Of a stretch of 64,000 bases of DNA, positions 54,011 to 63,653 are shown piece by piece. The translations under genes and the position numbers were made by a program. Within the stretch, counting starts at the first letter, position 1, and every line of letters starts with the position of its first letter. The DNA comes from Sungkyunkwania multivorans (GTDB lineage: Bacteria; Bacteroidota; Bacteroidia; Flavobacteriales; Flavobacteriaceae), in assembly GCF_042675645.1 (NCBI RefSeq), contig NZ_JBHTJH010000004.1, forward strand, positions 248,001 through 312,000, written 5' to 3'. The notes beneath the pieces are model-generated. The model had not been told where the DNA came from, did no database searches, and saw only the letters and a list, made by a program, of their open reading frames with translations.

Positions 54011-57000
54011 ATGATCTCTATAATTGGGAACGTTGGTTCGATTGGTCGTGGTCTATTATTGCTATTGATACCAGCTTGTATCATCAATGCCCAATCGAAA
54101 CCGTACTGGCAAAATCCAGAGGTGGTCAATGTCAATAAGCTTCCAGCTCGGGCTACCTCCATATCATATCCCAATGAAAGATTGGCCATAGCGACCAATA
54201 AGGATGCTTCCCCTAGAAAACTTTCTTTGAACGGACCATGGAAGTTTCACCTTGTCAAAGCGCCTTCCGAAGTACCACAGAATTTCTTCATACCTTCTTA
54301 TTCCGTAGGCGAGTGGAAAGAACTTCCTGTACCTTCCAATTGGGAATTGCATGGTTATGGCAAACCATGGCATCGCCTTACCCATCAGATATGGGAAAAG
54401 AAAGGAGTTAAAGAGCCTAATGTTCCCGAAGATTACAACCCCACGGGTCTATATAGGAAGAATATAGACCTCCCTAAAAAATGGCGAAACATGCAAATTA
54501 CCTTGCATGTAGGTGCGGTTTCTTCATGTCTTACCGTTTGGGTCAATGGAAACTTTGTAGGCTACAGCGAAGACAACAGATTACCTGCCAGATTTGATAT
54601 TACGAATTTTTTGAAAGCAAAAAACAATACGATCGCCTTTCAAGTATCGCAATGGAGCGATGGCAGCTATCTTGAGGATCAGGACCATTGGCGCATGAGT
54701 GGTATCACACGAGAGGTGTACCTTGAAGCTGCTCCAAAGGTACAACTTTACGACTTTGCGGTGCGAACGGATCTAGATGATAAGTACAATGATGCCGTAT
54801 TAGCAATACGCCCAGAGATCATGAAATTTAAAGAGATCGATACCAAAGATTGGACAGTGACCGCACAACTTTATGATACTGATAAGCAACCAGTACTTTT
54901 GGAAGCACTGGAGATTCCTGTCGAGGAGATCTTAAAGGAATATTACCCGCAGATCGGCAATCGACCTTTTGACAATCTGATGAAGGTAAAGGTGGAAAAT
55001 CCTAAAAAATGGTCTGCAGAATACCCCAACCTATACACATTGGTCCTTTCATTAAAAGATAATAATGGAAAATTGACTGAAGCTAGAAGTACAAAAGTTG
55101 GTTTCCGTGAAATTGATATTAGTGATGGACAGTTTAAGGTCAATGGTGTCCCGGTGCTGCTCTATGGAGTCAACCGTCATGATTGGGATGCTGTGACCGG
55201 AAAAGCGGTTACAAAAGAAGCGATGCAAAAGGACGCTCAACTTATGAAGCAACTCAATGTGAACGCGTCCAGGTCATCACACTATCCTAACCCACCATAT
55301 TGGTATGAGCTTTGCGATGAGTACGGAATCTACGTAATGGATGAGGCCAATATCGAAAGTCACGGGAAAGGATCGCTCTTTAGCAATGTTCCTGCTTGGC
55401 ATACCGCATTTCTAGAGCGTGGTATTCGAATGGTAGAGCGCGATAAGAACCATCCAAGTATCATCAGTTGGTCGCTAGGTAATGAAGCTGGATTCGGACC
55501 CAATCATGCTGCACTCTCAGCTTGGGTCAAAGAATTTGACGCTACACGTCCGATTCACGCCGAGGGTGCCCAGAATATCTATGGCTACAATTGGCCAAAA
55601 CCCGAACCGAAGGATCGTAGCTATACCGACTTTTTAAGTAGAATGTATAGGCTTACGGATGACATGATCGACCTTGCCACTAAACCCGATGACGATCGGC
55701 CAGTGATATGGTGCGAGTATGCACATTCCCAAGGAAATTCTACAGGAGATCTGGAAAGCTACTGGAAAGCGATACGAAAATACCCTCGACTTGTAGGCGG
55801 CTATGTTTGGGATTGGCGAGATCAGTTGATCGCTAAAGAGAGCAATGACGGTAAGGTGCTATGGAAACATGGCGAAGACTTTGGGCAACCGCAGGCTGAT
55901 CTCAATCCTGTGCAGAAAGGGTTGATCTCCGCAGATGGAAAGGTCAAATCAGGAGGATGGCAGGCCAAATATGTCTGGCAACGTGTAAAAATAGAAGCTG
56001 ACAGTAATGTTAGAGGGAAATTTAAGGTACACAACCGCCATTTTCGTACGAATCTTAGCGAGTATGATGTGACTTGGGAAATTACTGAAGATGGAAGAGT
56101 GGTCCGATCTGGTATCTTGGCATCTCCTGATGTTCTTCCCAATAAGACAGGAATCCTTCAGATACCACTTCCAGAAATTCAGCCCAAGCCAGGACTTCAC
56201 TATCATGTAAAGATCGCCTTTGTGTTAAAAGAAGGTAAACCTTGGGCTGACAAAGGTTTTGAAGTGGCCGCCGAGCAATTCCTTTTACAATACATCCCGA
56301 AGAAAGACACCTTGGTAACAGAACCAACTACAACTTTAGAAGAAACGGATTCACACATTACTATTTCGGTCAATGATATAGCCGTTGTCTTTGATAAAAT
56401 AAATGGGGAGCTTATAAAATATGCTTTGAAAGGTGAAAATTTTATCAGTGTAGCTCCCAGGCCCAATTTTTGGCGCCCTCCTACAGACAATGACTTGGCT
56501 TCGGGTATTATGAACCGGCAGAAATTTTGGAAGGGAGCTTCCAAAAGTCTACGATTAGCCAGTATTTCATCCGAGAAGAATTCGCATACAGTTAAAGTGA
56601 AAACAAGGCATGAAACAGGGGATACCAAATTGGTAGTGATGCAGCAATATACGATTCACAAAGATGGTTCCATGCAACTGGACTATCAGTTGGAGCCGGC
56701 GGCAAATCTCCCTGAAATTCCTCGCGTTGGCTGGCAGCTACAAATTCCGTCCGAATTTGACAAATTAGAGTGGTTTGGGCGAGGACCATTAGAAAGTTAT
56801 GTCGATAAGCGGACGGGAGCCTTTCTTGGAAGATTTTCAACTTCCGTGAAAAAAGATTTCACTTATTATGTGCGCCCTCAGGAAAGCAGTAATAAAACAG
56901 ATGTGTTTTGGGCAACGCTGTCCAATTCAAAAGGTCAAAAGCTTTATATTGAAGCGATATCTGAACCATTGAGTTTTAGTGCGTGGCCATTTACCCAAGA

Positions 57001-57190
57001 TCAAATTGAAGATGCCAATCGTATTGAGGAGCTTAAATTTGAAAACACCATAACGTTAAATATTGATTATAAACAGATGGGTGTGGGTGGAGATAATACC
57101 TGGAATATTGATGCTCGGCCACATGAATCTTTTAGGATTCCTGCTAAAGCTTACCAATATTCTTTTCGAATCAAGATGGTGAAAGAATAG
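54011..57190 (+). CDS. GH2 beta-galactosidase-like enzyme (second copy)
   Basis: This 1059-residue LacZ-type protein has a signal peptide ending near INAQ (residue 28). Acid/base Glu lies in SLGNEAGFGPNH and nucleophile Glu in IWCEYAHSQGNS. The C-terminal small-chain domain carries WFGRGPLESYVDKRTGA. It is paralogous to the other GH2 in the locus, with long shared blocks (LYGVNRHD, VERDKNHPSII, YVRPQESSNKT). Differences around the active site (NASRSSHYPN against NAVRTSHYPN; an inserted HRLTHQIWEKKG segment) suggest another linkage or neighbour sugar. Probably beta-galactose, but other GH2 specificities are possible. Confidence 0.9.
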   Translation: MISIIGNVGSIGRGLLLLLIPACIINAQSKPYWQNPEVVNVNKLPARATSISYPNERLAIATNKDASPRKLSLNGPWKFHLVKAPSEVPQNFFIPSYSVGEWKELPVPSNWELHGYGKPWHRLTHQIWEKKGVKEPNVPEDYNPTGLYRKNIDLPKKWRNMQITLHVGAVSSCLTVWVNGNFVGYSEDNRLPARFDITNFLKAKNNTIAFQVSQWSDGSYLEDQDHWRMSGITREVYLEAAPKVQLYDFAVRTDLDDKYNDAVLAIRPEIMKFKEIDTKDWTVTAQLYDTDKQPVLLEALEIPVEEILKEYYPQIGNRPFDNLMKVKVENPKKWSAEYPNLYTLVLSLKDNNGKLTEARSTKVGFREIDISDGQFKVNGVPVLLYGVNRHDWDAVTGKAVTKEAMQKDAQLMKQLNVNASRSSHYPNPPYWYELCDEYGIYVMDEANIESHGKGSLFSNVPAWHTAFLERGIRMVERDKNHPSIISWSLGNEAGFGPNHAALSAWVKEFDATRPIHAEGAQNIYGYNWPKPEPKDRSYTDFLSRMYRLTDDMIDLATKPDDDRPVIWCEYAHSQGNSTGDLESYWKAIRKYPRLVGGYVWDWRDQLIAKESNDGKVLWKHGEDFGQPQADLNPVQKGLISADGKVKSGGWQAKYVWQRVKIEADSNVRGKFKVHNRHFRTNLSEYDVTWEITEDGRVVRSGILASPDVLPNKTGILQIPLPEIQPKPGLHYHVKIAFVLKEGKPWADKGFEVAAEQFLLQYIPKKDTLVTEPTTTLEETDSHITISVNDIAVVFDKINGELIKYALKGENFISVAPRPNFWRPPTDNDLASGIMNRQKFWKGASKSLRLASISSEKNSHTVKVKTRHETGDTKLVVMQQYTIHKDGSMQLDYQLEPAANLPEIPRVGWQLQIPSEFDKLEWFGRGPLESYVDKRTGAFLGRFSTSVKKDFTYYVRPQESSNKTDVFWATLSNSKGQKLYIEAISEPLSFSAWPFTQDQIEDANRIEELKFENTITLNIDYKQMGVGGDNTWNIDARPHESFRIPAKAYQYSFRIKMVKE

Positions 57191-57267
57191 TCCCTGTCAG
57201 GATACAACAAGACGGTTTTTACTTTTCTTTATTCTATTTTGTGAAGTGATATTAAATTCAATGGTCT

Positions 57268-59571
57268 ATGAGGTGGTACTTCGTATTTATGGTTTTACTG
57301 GCGTTTTCTTGTAAAGAAGAAAGGACTTCCCCTTCTGGAAAGACGCAATTATCGGTAGCCCAGGATTGGAAAGCCAATTGGGTCACTATTCAAAGCGTAT
57401 TGCCCGAAAAAAATGCCTGGCTGGCTTTCAGGAAATCTTTCGAATATAAAAAAGACACTTCTCAAGCCAAACTGCGATTAGCAGTAGATTCAAAATATTG
57501 GTTATGGATCAATGGAGAGCTTATCGTTTTTGAAGGAGGTCTAAAAAGAGGGCCGACTCCTGATGATACTTATTACGATAAGGTAGATATGACCAATCTG
57601 CTAAAGGATGGGAAAAATACTGTAGCAATCTTGGTCTGGTATTTTGGCAAGGACGGAATGACACACAAATCTAGCGGTAAAGCTGGGTTAATTACTGAAT
57701 TATATCAAAGTGACCAACTCATTCTTCAAACGGATGACTCCTGGAAAGCTATTTCACATCCAGCTTACATTTCTAAAAGTGAGGATCCGCAACCCAATTG
57801 GCGCTTACCGGAATCCAATATTGTATTCGATGCGCAAAAAGACGTTCCAGATTGGGTACAATCCGATTTCGATGATAGCGGTTGGCAAGATGCAAAAGTG
57901 ATTTGCCAAGGTATTTGTCCTCCTTGGAATCAACTGGTGAAAAGGCCGATTCCTTTTTGGAAAGACTTCGGGTTAAAAGCTTATGGGAATACATTCAACT
58001 TCCCTTTTGTAAGCAAGGGGGATACCATAAAATGTAAACTACCTTATAATGCCCAAGTAACACCATTTTTAAAAGTGAATTCCAAAGCAGGTGAAAGAAT
58101 TACCATGCTGACCGACAATTACAAAGGGGGATCGGAATATAATATGAGAGCGGAGTATATCACTAAAGAAGGTGAGCAAAGCTATGAGTCCTTGGGGTGG
58201 GTCAATGGACATATAATGTATTATGTAATTCCTAAGGGAGTAGAAGTTTTGGATCTAAAATATCGTGAAACCGGTTATGATACCGAATTTGCCGGTAGCA
58301 TTGAGGTGGATGATGCGTTTTATAATCAGATGTGCAAAAAAGCAGTGCGTACCTTGTATGTGACGATGCGCGATAATTACATGGACACGCCTGGTCGTGA
58401 GCGTGCCCAATGGTGGGGCGATGTGGTGTTGGAAAGTGGAGAAGCCTTCTATGCATTGGACCGTAAAGCCGATGCCTTGACCAAAAAGGGGATGCTCGAA
58501 TTGATGAATTGGCAACGTAGGGACAGTACCATTTTTTCTCCTATCCCTGCGGGAAACTGGAATCAGGAATTACCAGGGCAAATGCTCATGAGCGTTGGCT
58601 ATTACGGCTTTTGGAACTATTATTTGAACACTGGCGATCTTGAGACCATCCAAAAAATATACGAACCCGTAAAGCGTTACCTTTCTCTATGGAAGCTTAG
58701 AGAAGATGGCACCGTAAACGTTAGAAAAGGAGGTTGGACCTGGGGAGACTGGGGGCAAAATAGAGACATACCACTTTTGATGAATACTCAATATTATCTA
58801 GCGCTTAAGGGCTATGCAAAATTATCTGAGGCAGTTGGAAAGCAAAATGAGGCCGATTCTGTCTATCATCTCATGAAAGGCTTTAAAACTGCATTTAATA
58901 CAAAGTTCTGGAAGGGAAATCACTACCGATCAATGAATTATAAGGGAGCAACGGACGATCGTTCACAGGGCTTGGCCGTTGTTTCTGGTCTAGCTGATAA
59001 GGACAAATACGATCCGATCTATAAGGTTTTGCAAACTGAAATGCACGCAAGTCCTTATATGGAAAAATATGTGCTTGAGGCTTTGTTCATGATGGGGCAC
59101 GACGATTTTGCCCTGCAACGAATGAAACAACGTTTTTCAAAGATGGTGCTCAACACCACCTATTCGACTTTATGGGAAGGTTGGGGCATCGGCGCAGAAG
59201 GCTTCGGAGGTGGTACTACAAATCATGGGTGGAGTGGAGGAGGGCTTACCTTGTTATATCAATACGCTACTGGTATTAGACCGACTTCTCCAGGTTGGAA
59301 CACATTCCAGATTAAACCGCAGCCAGGACCTTTAAAGCATATTAGAGCAGTCGTTCCTAGCATTAAAGGCGATATTAGAGTTGAACTAAAGAACGAAGAG
59401 TCCTTTATACTCAAAGTTGAGATTCCCAAAGGAACCAAAGCGAGTGTTTATTTGCCTTCCTCATTCAAAAAAGTTGAGGTCAATAAAACCGGCATGGCCT
59501 ATACCGAAGAGGGACCATATAGAATCTTTGAAGTTAATGAAGGGTCATACACATTTATTGCAAAGTATTAG
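57268..59571 (+). CDS. GH78 alpha-L-rhamnosidase-like lipoprotein
   Basis: The 767-residue product has lipobox Cys15. N-terminal beta-sandwich domains (about 45-330) precede an (alpha/alpha)6 barrel (about 345-665), with MDTPGRERAQWWGDVV in place of the common DERLGWTGD motif and STLWEGWG late in the barrel. A C-terminal beta-sandwich follows. This is the GH78/trehalase-like rhamnosidase architecture. Release of L-rhamnose agrees with the divergent rhamnose operon. Confidence 0.85.
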   Translation: MRWYFVFMVLLAFSCKEERTSPSGKTQLSVAQDWKANWVTIQSVLPEKNAWLAFRKSFEYKKDTSQAKLRLAVDSKYWLWINGELIVFEGGLKRGPTPDDTYYDKVDMTNLLKDGKNTVAILVWYFGKDGMTHKSSGKAGLITELYQSDQLILQTDDSWKAISHPAYISKSEDPQPNWRLPESNIVFDAQKDVPDWVQSDFDDSGWQDAKVICQGICPPWNQLVKRPIPFWKDFGLKAYGNTFNFPFVSKGDTIKCKLPYNAQVTPFLKVNSKAGERITMLTDNYKGGSEYNMRAEYITKEGEQSYESLGWVNGHIMYYVIPKGVEVLDLKYRETGYDTEFAGSIEVDDAFYNQMCKKAVRTLYVTMRDNYMDTPGRERAQWWGDVVLESGEAFYALDRKADALTKKGMLELMNWQRRDSTIFSPIPAGNWNQELPGQMLMSVGYYGFWNYYLNTGDLETIQKIYEPVKRYLSLWKLREDGTVNVRKGGWTWGDWGQNRDIPLLMNTQYYLALKGYAKLSEAVGKQNEADSVYHLMKGFKTAFNTKFWKGNHYRSMNYKGATDDRSQGLAVVSGLADKDKYDPIYKVLQTEMHASPYMEKYVLEALFMMGHDDFALQRMKQRFSKMVLNTTYSTLWEGWGIGAEGFGGGTTNHGWSGGGLTLLYQYATGIRPTSPGWNTFQIKPQPGPLKHIRAVVPSIKGDIRVELKNEESFILKVEIPKGTKASVYLPSSFKKVEVNKTGMAYTEEGPYRIFEVNEGSYTFIAKY

Positions 59572-59614
59572 CCCTTCTTCATTTGGCACATAACTAAAAC
59601 CAAAAAATCAAGAC

Positions 59615-59782
59615 ATGATCAAAGCCGTATTATTCGGAATTGGATCTTGACGCCTATTGGGCTCAATTTGAAGGACTGCAAAAATATCTTCTCGGGCATC
59701 ATCTGTAGTAGAAGATAAGGTCAACTACCTCTTTGCTGCTAACGCCTGCGCCACTTTGGTATTGTCAGTTCATGGTTATGGG
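59615..59782 (+). pseudogene. Possible remnant of a HAD-type phosphatase gene
   Basis: An ATG at 59615 starts MIKAVLF, as in beta-phosphoglucomutase-like HAD proteins, but stops after 11 codons. One frame over, DAYWAQFEGLQKYL continues before another stop, and a third frame is open further on. The DxDxT nucleophile is missing. The stretch to the end of the GH43 gene holds no intact gene. The assignment rests on a few residues. Confidence 0.25.
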
Positions 59783-61237
59783 CTATTTTTTCAATTCTAC
59801 CGACCATTGATCGATAAATTGCATAGGCTTGATGGTGCCATCGCTACAAAACTCCAGAGGCGCACTCCAATATTGATAATCATGACCTTTGATATTGTCA
59901 GATGCCGAACCCCATAAGTCGCCTATCCAGATATACTTTTCACCTTCAGCTGTATTTAATTTCATTACATACGATTGCTGCGCTGGAATGATGGGCTTTT
60001 GCTGTATTTTTTTCCCTGTTATAAAAACATTGGCTTTGGTCAGAGATATTGCGTTTCTTCCACGATATAATTCAACTTCATTGATATAGATACTTTCATA
60101 TGGATAGTCGATTTTGGGAACTATTTTAAGACGATCGACCTTTATCTGATCAAATTCAAGTTTTATTCGTTCACTTAAAGCTGTTTTCTTAACCTCCCTA
60201 TTCCTAAATGTAATGTCTTTCCATTCTCGTCCTGTCCAAAGCTGTAGATCAAAACTTGGAGTTGTAATTATAGGATGAACTCTTGGATTACTGACATCAC
60301 CACAATTCTCAGGGCGATTACCGGAAAATGTATAAATGGATAATTGATCTATTTTGGTTGTAGGATTGAAGGTGATTTCAATAGCATCAAATGTATCATC
60401 TGTCTTGGTCAATGTGGAATAAGCAGTTCCTCTTTTGATACCATCTATAAGTGTTGGTGCAAACTTGCCTGGATATCTATTGATATTTGATGTGAAAGTA
60501 TAACCCTTCAAAGGGTTGTCCGATACATACACTCTGGCCCCAGAACCGTAATTACAAAAACAACAGGTATAATCCGTTAGCAAATAGTACTTTCCACCTT
60601 TTTTAAACATGGTTCCAGCTTCCATATGTTTGGCAATGATACCTCCGTTTTCCATTGTGGAAGAAAGGTAGTCATCGTTTAATTTTTCTACGGATACTTG
60701 ATGATTTTGTATGGTGTTATAGCTTAAATAACAAGTATTATCTTCATCAACAAAAAGCCCGAAGTCTCCGAGGCCAATTTTGGAGTTTGCCATGTTCACA
60801 TTGCTATTGACGATCTTGAAAGGCCCTTGAGGCGTATCGCTAGTCGCTACCCCGAATTGCCCGTCCCAAAGCTTGGGGTACCAGTTATACCAGAGTACAT
60901 ATTTCTTGGTTTTTTTGTTGTAAACAACATGCGGCCGGTAATAGACGCCTTCGGGTTGGTCGGGTAATAATTTGCCCTCATATTTCCAGTTTTTCAGGTC
61001 TTTCGAACTGTAACAACGATAGTGATTTTGGGTGGTAAAACCGTTGGTGCTGCCATACGAAGTGCCATACCAATAGAAGGTGTCTCCAAATTGAATGAGA
61101 CGACCGTCATGCGCATCAACGATCTCACCGTTTTCGTCAAACCTTGATTTTGTGTTATCGATGGTGATCTGTTGTGAGAAACTCAAACATGAAGCAAGAA
61201 AAAATAACGAGATAAGTACCCAACCAAAGCATTTCAT
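59783..61237 (-). CDS. GH43-family glycoside hydrolase with discoidin-like domain
   Basis: This 484-residue exported enzyme has a signal ending near SFSQ. The five-bladed GH43 propeller (about 25-300) carries VDAHDGRLIQFGDTFYWYG (in part), GLGDFGLFVDED and HMEAGTMFKKGGKYYLLTDY with the probable acid Glu. TCCFCNYGSGARV is a Cys-rich loop seen in GH43 subgroups linked to galactose-containing glycans. Residues about 280-400 resemble an F5/8 type C (CBM32-like) module inserted before the last strands. It faces the rest of the PUL in opposite orientation and has its own operator copy. Confidence 0.82.
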   Translation of the reverse strand: MKCFGWVLISLFFLASCLSFSQQITIDNTKSRFDENGEIVDAHDGRLIQFGDTFYWYGTSYGSTNGFTTQNHYRCYSSKDLKNWKYEGKLLPDQPEGVYYRPHVVYNKKTKKYVLWYNWYPKLWDGQFGVATSDTPQGPFKIVNSNVNMANSKIGLGDFGLFVDEDNTCYLSYNTIQNHQVSVEKLNDDYLSSTMENGGIIAKHMEAGTMFKKGGKYYLLTDYTCCFCNYGSGARVYVSDNPLKGYTFTSNINRYPGKFAPTLIDGIKRGTAYSTLTKTDDTFDAIEITFNPTTKIDQLSIYTFSGNRPENCGDVSNPRVHPIITTPSFDLQLWTGREWKDITFRNREVKKTALSERIKLEFDQIKVDRLKIVPKIDYPYESIYINEVELYRGRNAISLTKANVFITGKKIQQKPIIPAQQSYVMKLNTAEGEKYIWIGDLWGSASDNIKGHDYQYWSAPLEFCSDGTIKPMQFIDQWSVELKK

Positions 61238-61258
61238 ATTTTAGTGTTTATGAAATAA

Positions 61259-61303
61259 CAAAGTTGAACCGATTTAATGGAAAAAGTATCCTGTACCGTG
61301 CTG
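61259..61303 (-). promoter_or_regulatory. Operator and promoter of the GH43 gene (site C)
   Basis: Minus strand: CAGCACGGTACAGGAT at 61303-61288, 21 nt, then CAACTTTG at 61266-61259 (one mismatch to TAnnTTTG). It lies 50 nt upstream of the GH43 ATG, the same distance as site D from its gene. Confidence 0.6.
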
Positions 61304-61387
61304 ATAAGGTTGAGGCAGGTAAGTGCATGATGATTGTTCAAATAACAATATGTAGCTTTATTCCAACTAGCATAAACTAAAAGAGCA

Positions 61388-62815
61388 ATGAGAATTACCA
61401 GATATGTATTGCCCATTATAGCTATGGCATCATTCTTCATTTTGTCGTCATGTAAGAAAGAAGAAGAAAAACCATCACCGCCTAATATCATCATGATCGT
61501 AGCAGATGACTTGGGATGGTACGATTTGGCTTGTTATGGCAATGATTTTATTGAGACGCCAAATCTAGATCGATTGGCAGCAGAAGGCATCAAATTCACC
61601 GATGCTTATGCTGCCGCACCGCTATGCAGTCCATCTAGGGCAAGTTTGATAACAGGGCTACATCCTATTCGCGTTAATATTACCGAGCATATTCATGGCA
61701 ATCAGCCCGCCGGTCCCAATCAAAAATTAAGAACACCGCCCATAAACCAGCAGCTGGATACCACATATCAAACTATTGCGGAAGCGCTGAAAACTAAAAA
61801 TTATAAGACGGCTTTCATAGGAAAATGGCATTTGGGAGGCGGAAAATTCACACCAGACAATCGGGGTTTCGACCTAAATATCGCCGGTGCATGGAATGGG
61901 CTACCGACAAGTTTCTTTTATCCTTTTTTCACTCCTGGAGAAAAGCCTGAGATACAAGACTCCTCGAAAGAAGGGGATTTTTTGACGGATGTTTTAACCG
62001 ACAAGGCTGTTCAATATATTGAGCAGCAGAAAGATTCAGTATTCTTTTTGAGCTTGAATTATTATTCACCCCACGTACCCATTGAAGCCAAAGACAGCTT
62101 AGTTGAAAAATATCGGAACAAAAGAGGAAGCGATGACGAGCGTGTAATGCCAAATATTCATTATGCTGCTATGATAGAAAGCATTGACATTAATGTAGGC
62201 CGTGTAATGAAAAAGTTGAAGGATCTGGGAATTGACGAGAATACGTTGGTTCTGTTTACCTCTGATAACGGCGGCTTATCGGTAAGGGAAGTTCCTGCTT
62301 TTGCCAAACACACACCGCCTACCGACAATGGTATGCTTCGCGAAGGCAAAGGATATGTTTATGAGGGGGGAATCAGAGAGCCCTTGATCATACGGTGGCC
62401 AGCGCTGATCGAGGGGAATCGAATCGATTCGACCCCGGTGATCGCCCAAGATTTTTACAATACCTTTATGGAAATTGCTGGAGCTTCAGAAAGAACGACC
62501 GATGGCACAAGTTTGCTACCTTTATTTAAAGGAGATTCGATGTACGATAGGGGATTGTTATGGCATTTACCGCATTACAGTCCGCAGCGAGGAAAACCTT
62601 CTACAGCGTATCGAGAGGGAGATTGGAAGCTCATTCATTTTTATGAAGACGACAGCTTTGAGCTTTATAACCTAGAAGAAGATATTGCTGAAAGTAATGA
62701 TCTAGCGCAGCGAGAGATTCAAAAGCTGGAGGAATTGAAGGCTAAAATGGAAAGTTTACTCATAACCATGGATGCCAAATTCCCAGAGCCAAACCCCGAT
62801 TATGTCGATGAATAG
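61388..62815 (+). CDS. S1-family sulfatase (Cys type), lipoprotein (second copy)
   Basis: This 475-residue sulfatase has lipobox Cys22 and the canonical motif Cys80-Ser-Pro-Ser-Arg84 in AAPLCSPSRASLITG. NIIMIVADDLGWYDLACYG carries the first metal ligands, KWHLGG the conserved Lys/His pair, and FTSDNGGLS the later ligands. It would remove sulfate from the target glycan, and like the first sulfatase it needs the FGE. It is only distantly related to the first sulfatase, so the two probably act at different positions. The next gene overlaps by 8 nt. Confidence 0.94.
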   Translation: MRITRYVLPIIAMASFFILSSCKKEEEKPSPPNIIMIVADDLGWYDLACYGNDFIETPNLDRLAAEGIKFTDAYAAAPLCSPSRASLITGLHPIRVNITEHIHGNQPAGPNQKLRTPPINQQLDTTYQTIAEALKTKNYKTAFIGKWHLGGGKFTPDNRGFDLNIAGAWNGLPTSFFYPFFTPGEKPEIQDSSKEGDFLTDVLTDKAVQYIEQQKDSVFFLSLNYYSPHVPIEAKDSLVEKYRNKRGSDDERVMPNIHYAAMIESIDINVGRVMKKLKDLGIDENTLVLFTSDNGGLSVREVPAFAKHTPPTDNGMLREGKGYVYEGGIREPLIIRWPALIEGNRIDSTPVIAQDFYNTFMEIAGASERTTDGTSLLPLFKGDSMYDRGLLWHLPHYSPQRGKPSTAYREGDWKLIHFYEDDSFELYNLEEDIAESNDLAQREIQKLEELKAKMESLLITMDAKFPEPNPDYVDE

Positions 62816-63653
62816 TTTTAAGTACAGGTTCTTAGTTGAGCGATGCTTTATGATCATTCCATTTTGTTTTTTGCTCTGGATCAACACTTACGGTCAAGAT
62901 GCAGATTATATATTAAGATCGAATATTCCATATTATGCTGATTCCATCATAAAAACAGACTCCTATCTGCAAGAAAAATGCTTATTGGATATTTATTATC
63001 CTACTAAGATCAAAAATTTCCCGACTGTCGTCTGGTTTCATGGGGGAGGACTAGCGGGTGGTGAAAAGTTCATCCCTGAAAGGTTAAAGAATCAAGGAGT
63101 CGGCGTCGTGGCTGTCAATTATCGGCTGTATCCAAAAGTTAAAAACCCAGCTTATCTTGCGGATGCCGCAGCGGCTGTAGCTTGGGTGTTCAAACATATT
63201 GAAAGCTATGGGGGTACTGCACAACAAATTTTTATTTCTGGACATTCTGCGGGCGGTTATCTCGCCAGTATGTTAGGAATAGACAAAAAATGGCTTAAGG
63301 AACAGCACATAGATGCCGACGATATCGCAGGTGTCATTCCGATGAGTGGACATACAATTACGCATTTTACCATCCGCAAGGAAAGGGGTATTTCGGGAGA
63401 GCGACCTGTTGTAGATGAGTTCGCCCCATTGTTTCATGTCCGAAAGGAGGCATCACCTTTTTTGCTCATCACTGGAGACCGCAATCTGGAAATGCTTGGC
63501 CGTTATGAGGAAAATGCTTATTTCTTTCGTATGATGAAAGTTGTGGGGCATAAAGATGTCACGTTGTACGAACTAAAAGGCTATGGCCACCAAATGACGG
63601 AACCGGCGTTTCCTTTATTGTTGAAATTCATTCGGGAAAAGTCAAAGCGATAG
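62808..63653 (+). CDS. Exported carboxylesterase-like alpha/beta hydrolase
   Basis: The start at 62808 overlaps the sulfatase stop (ATGAATAG) and opens a signal-anchor-like sequence (MNSFKYRF, then MIIPFCFLLWINTYGQ). An upstream frame from 62772 overlaps more. The product has 281 residues: oxyanion HGGG, nucleophile GHSAGG, the VNYRLYPK segment and a C-terminal GYGHQ with the catalytic His. This is the BD-FAE/HSL-like fold. Coupling to the sulfatase suggests removal of acetyl or other acyl esters from the same glycan. Confidence 0.85.
   Translation: MNSFKYRFLVERCFMIIPFCFLLWINTYGQDADYILRSNIPYYADSIIKTDSYLQEKCLLDIYYPTKIKNFPTVVWFHGGGLAGGEKFIPERLKNQGVGVVAVNYRLYPKVKNPAYLADAAAAVAWVFKHIESYGGTAQQIFISGHSAGGYLASMLGIDKKWLKEQHIDADDIAGVIPMSGHTITHFTIRKERGISGERPVVDEFAPLFHVRKEASPFLLITGDRNLEMLGRYEENAYFFRMMKVVGHKDVTLYELKGYGHQMTEPAFPLLLKFIREKSKR

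Noticed and set aside
57188..57203. TAGTCCCTGTCAGGAT upstream of the GH78 gene as a fifth operator
   Set aside because: Only 10 of 16 bases match and the best -7-like box is 17 nt, not 21 nt, away.
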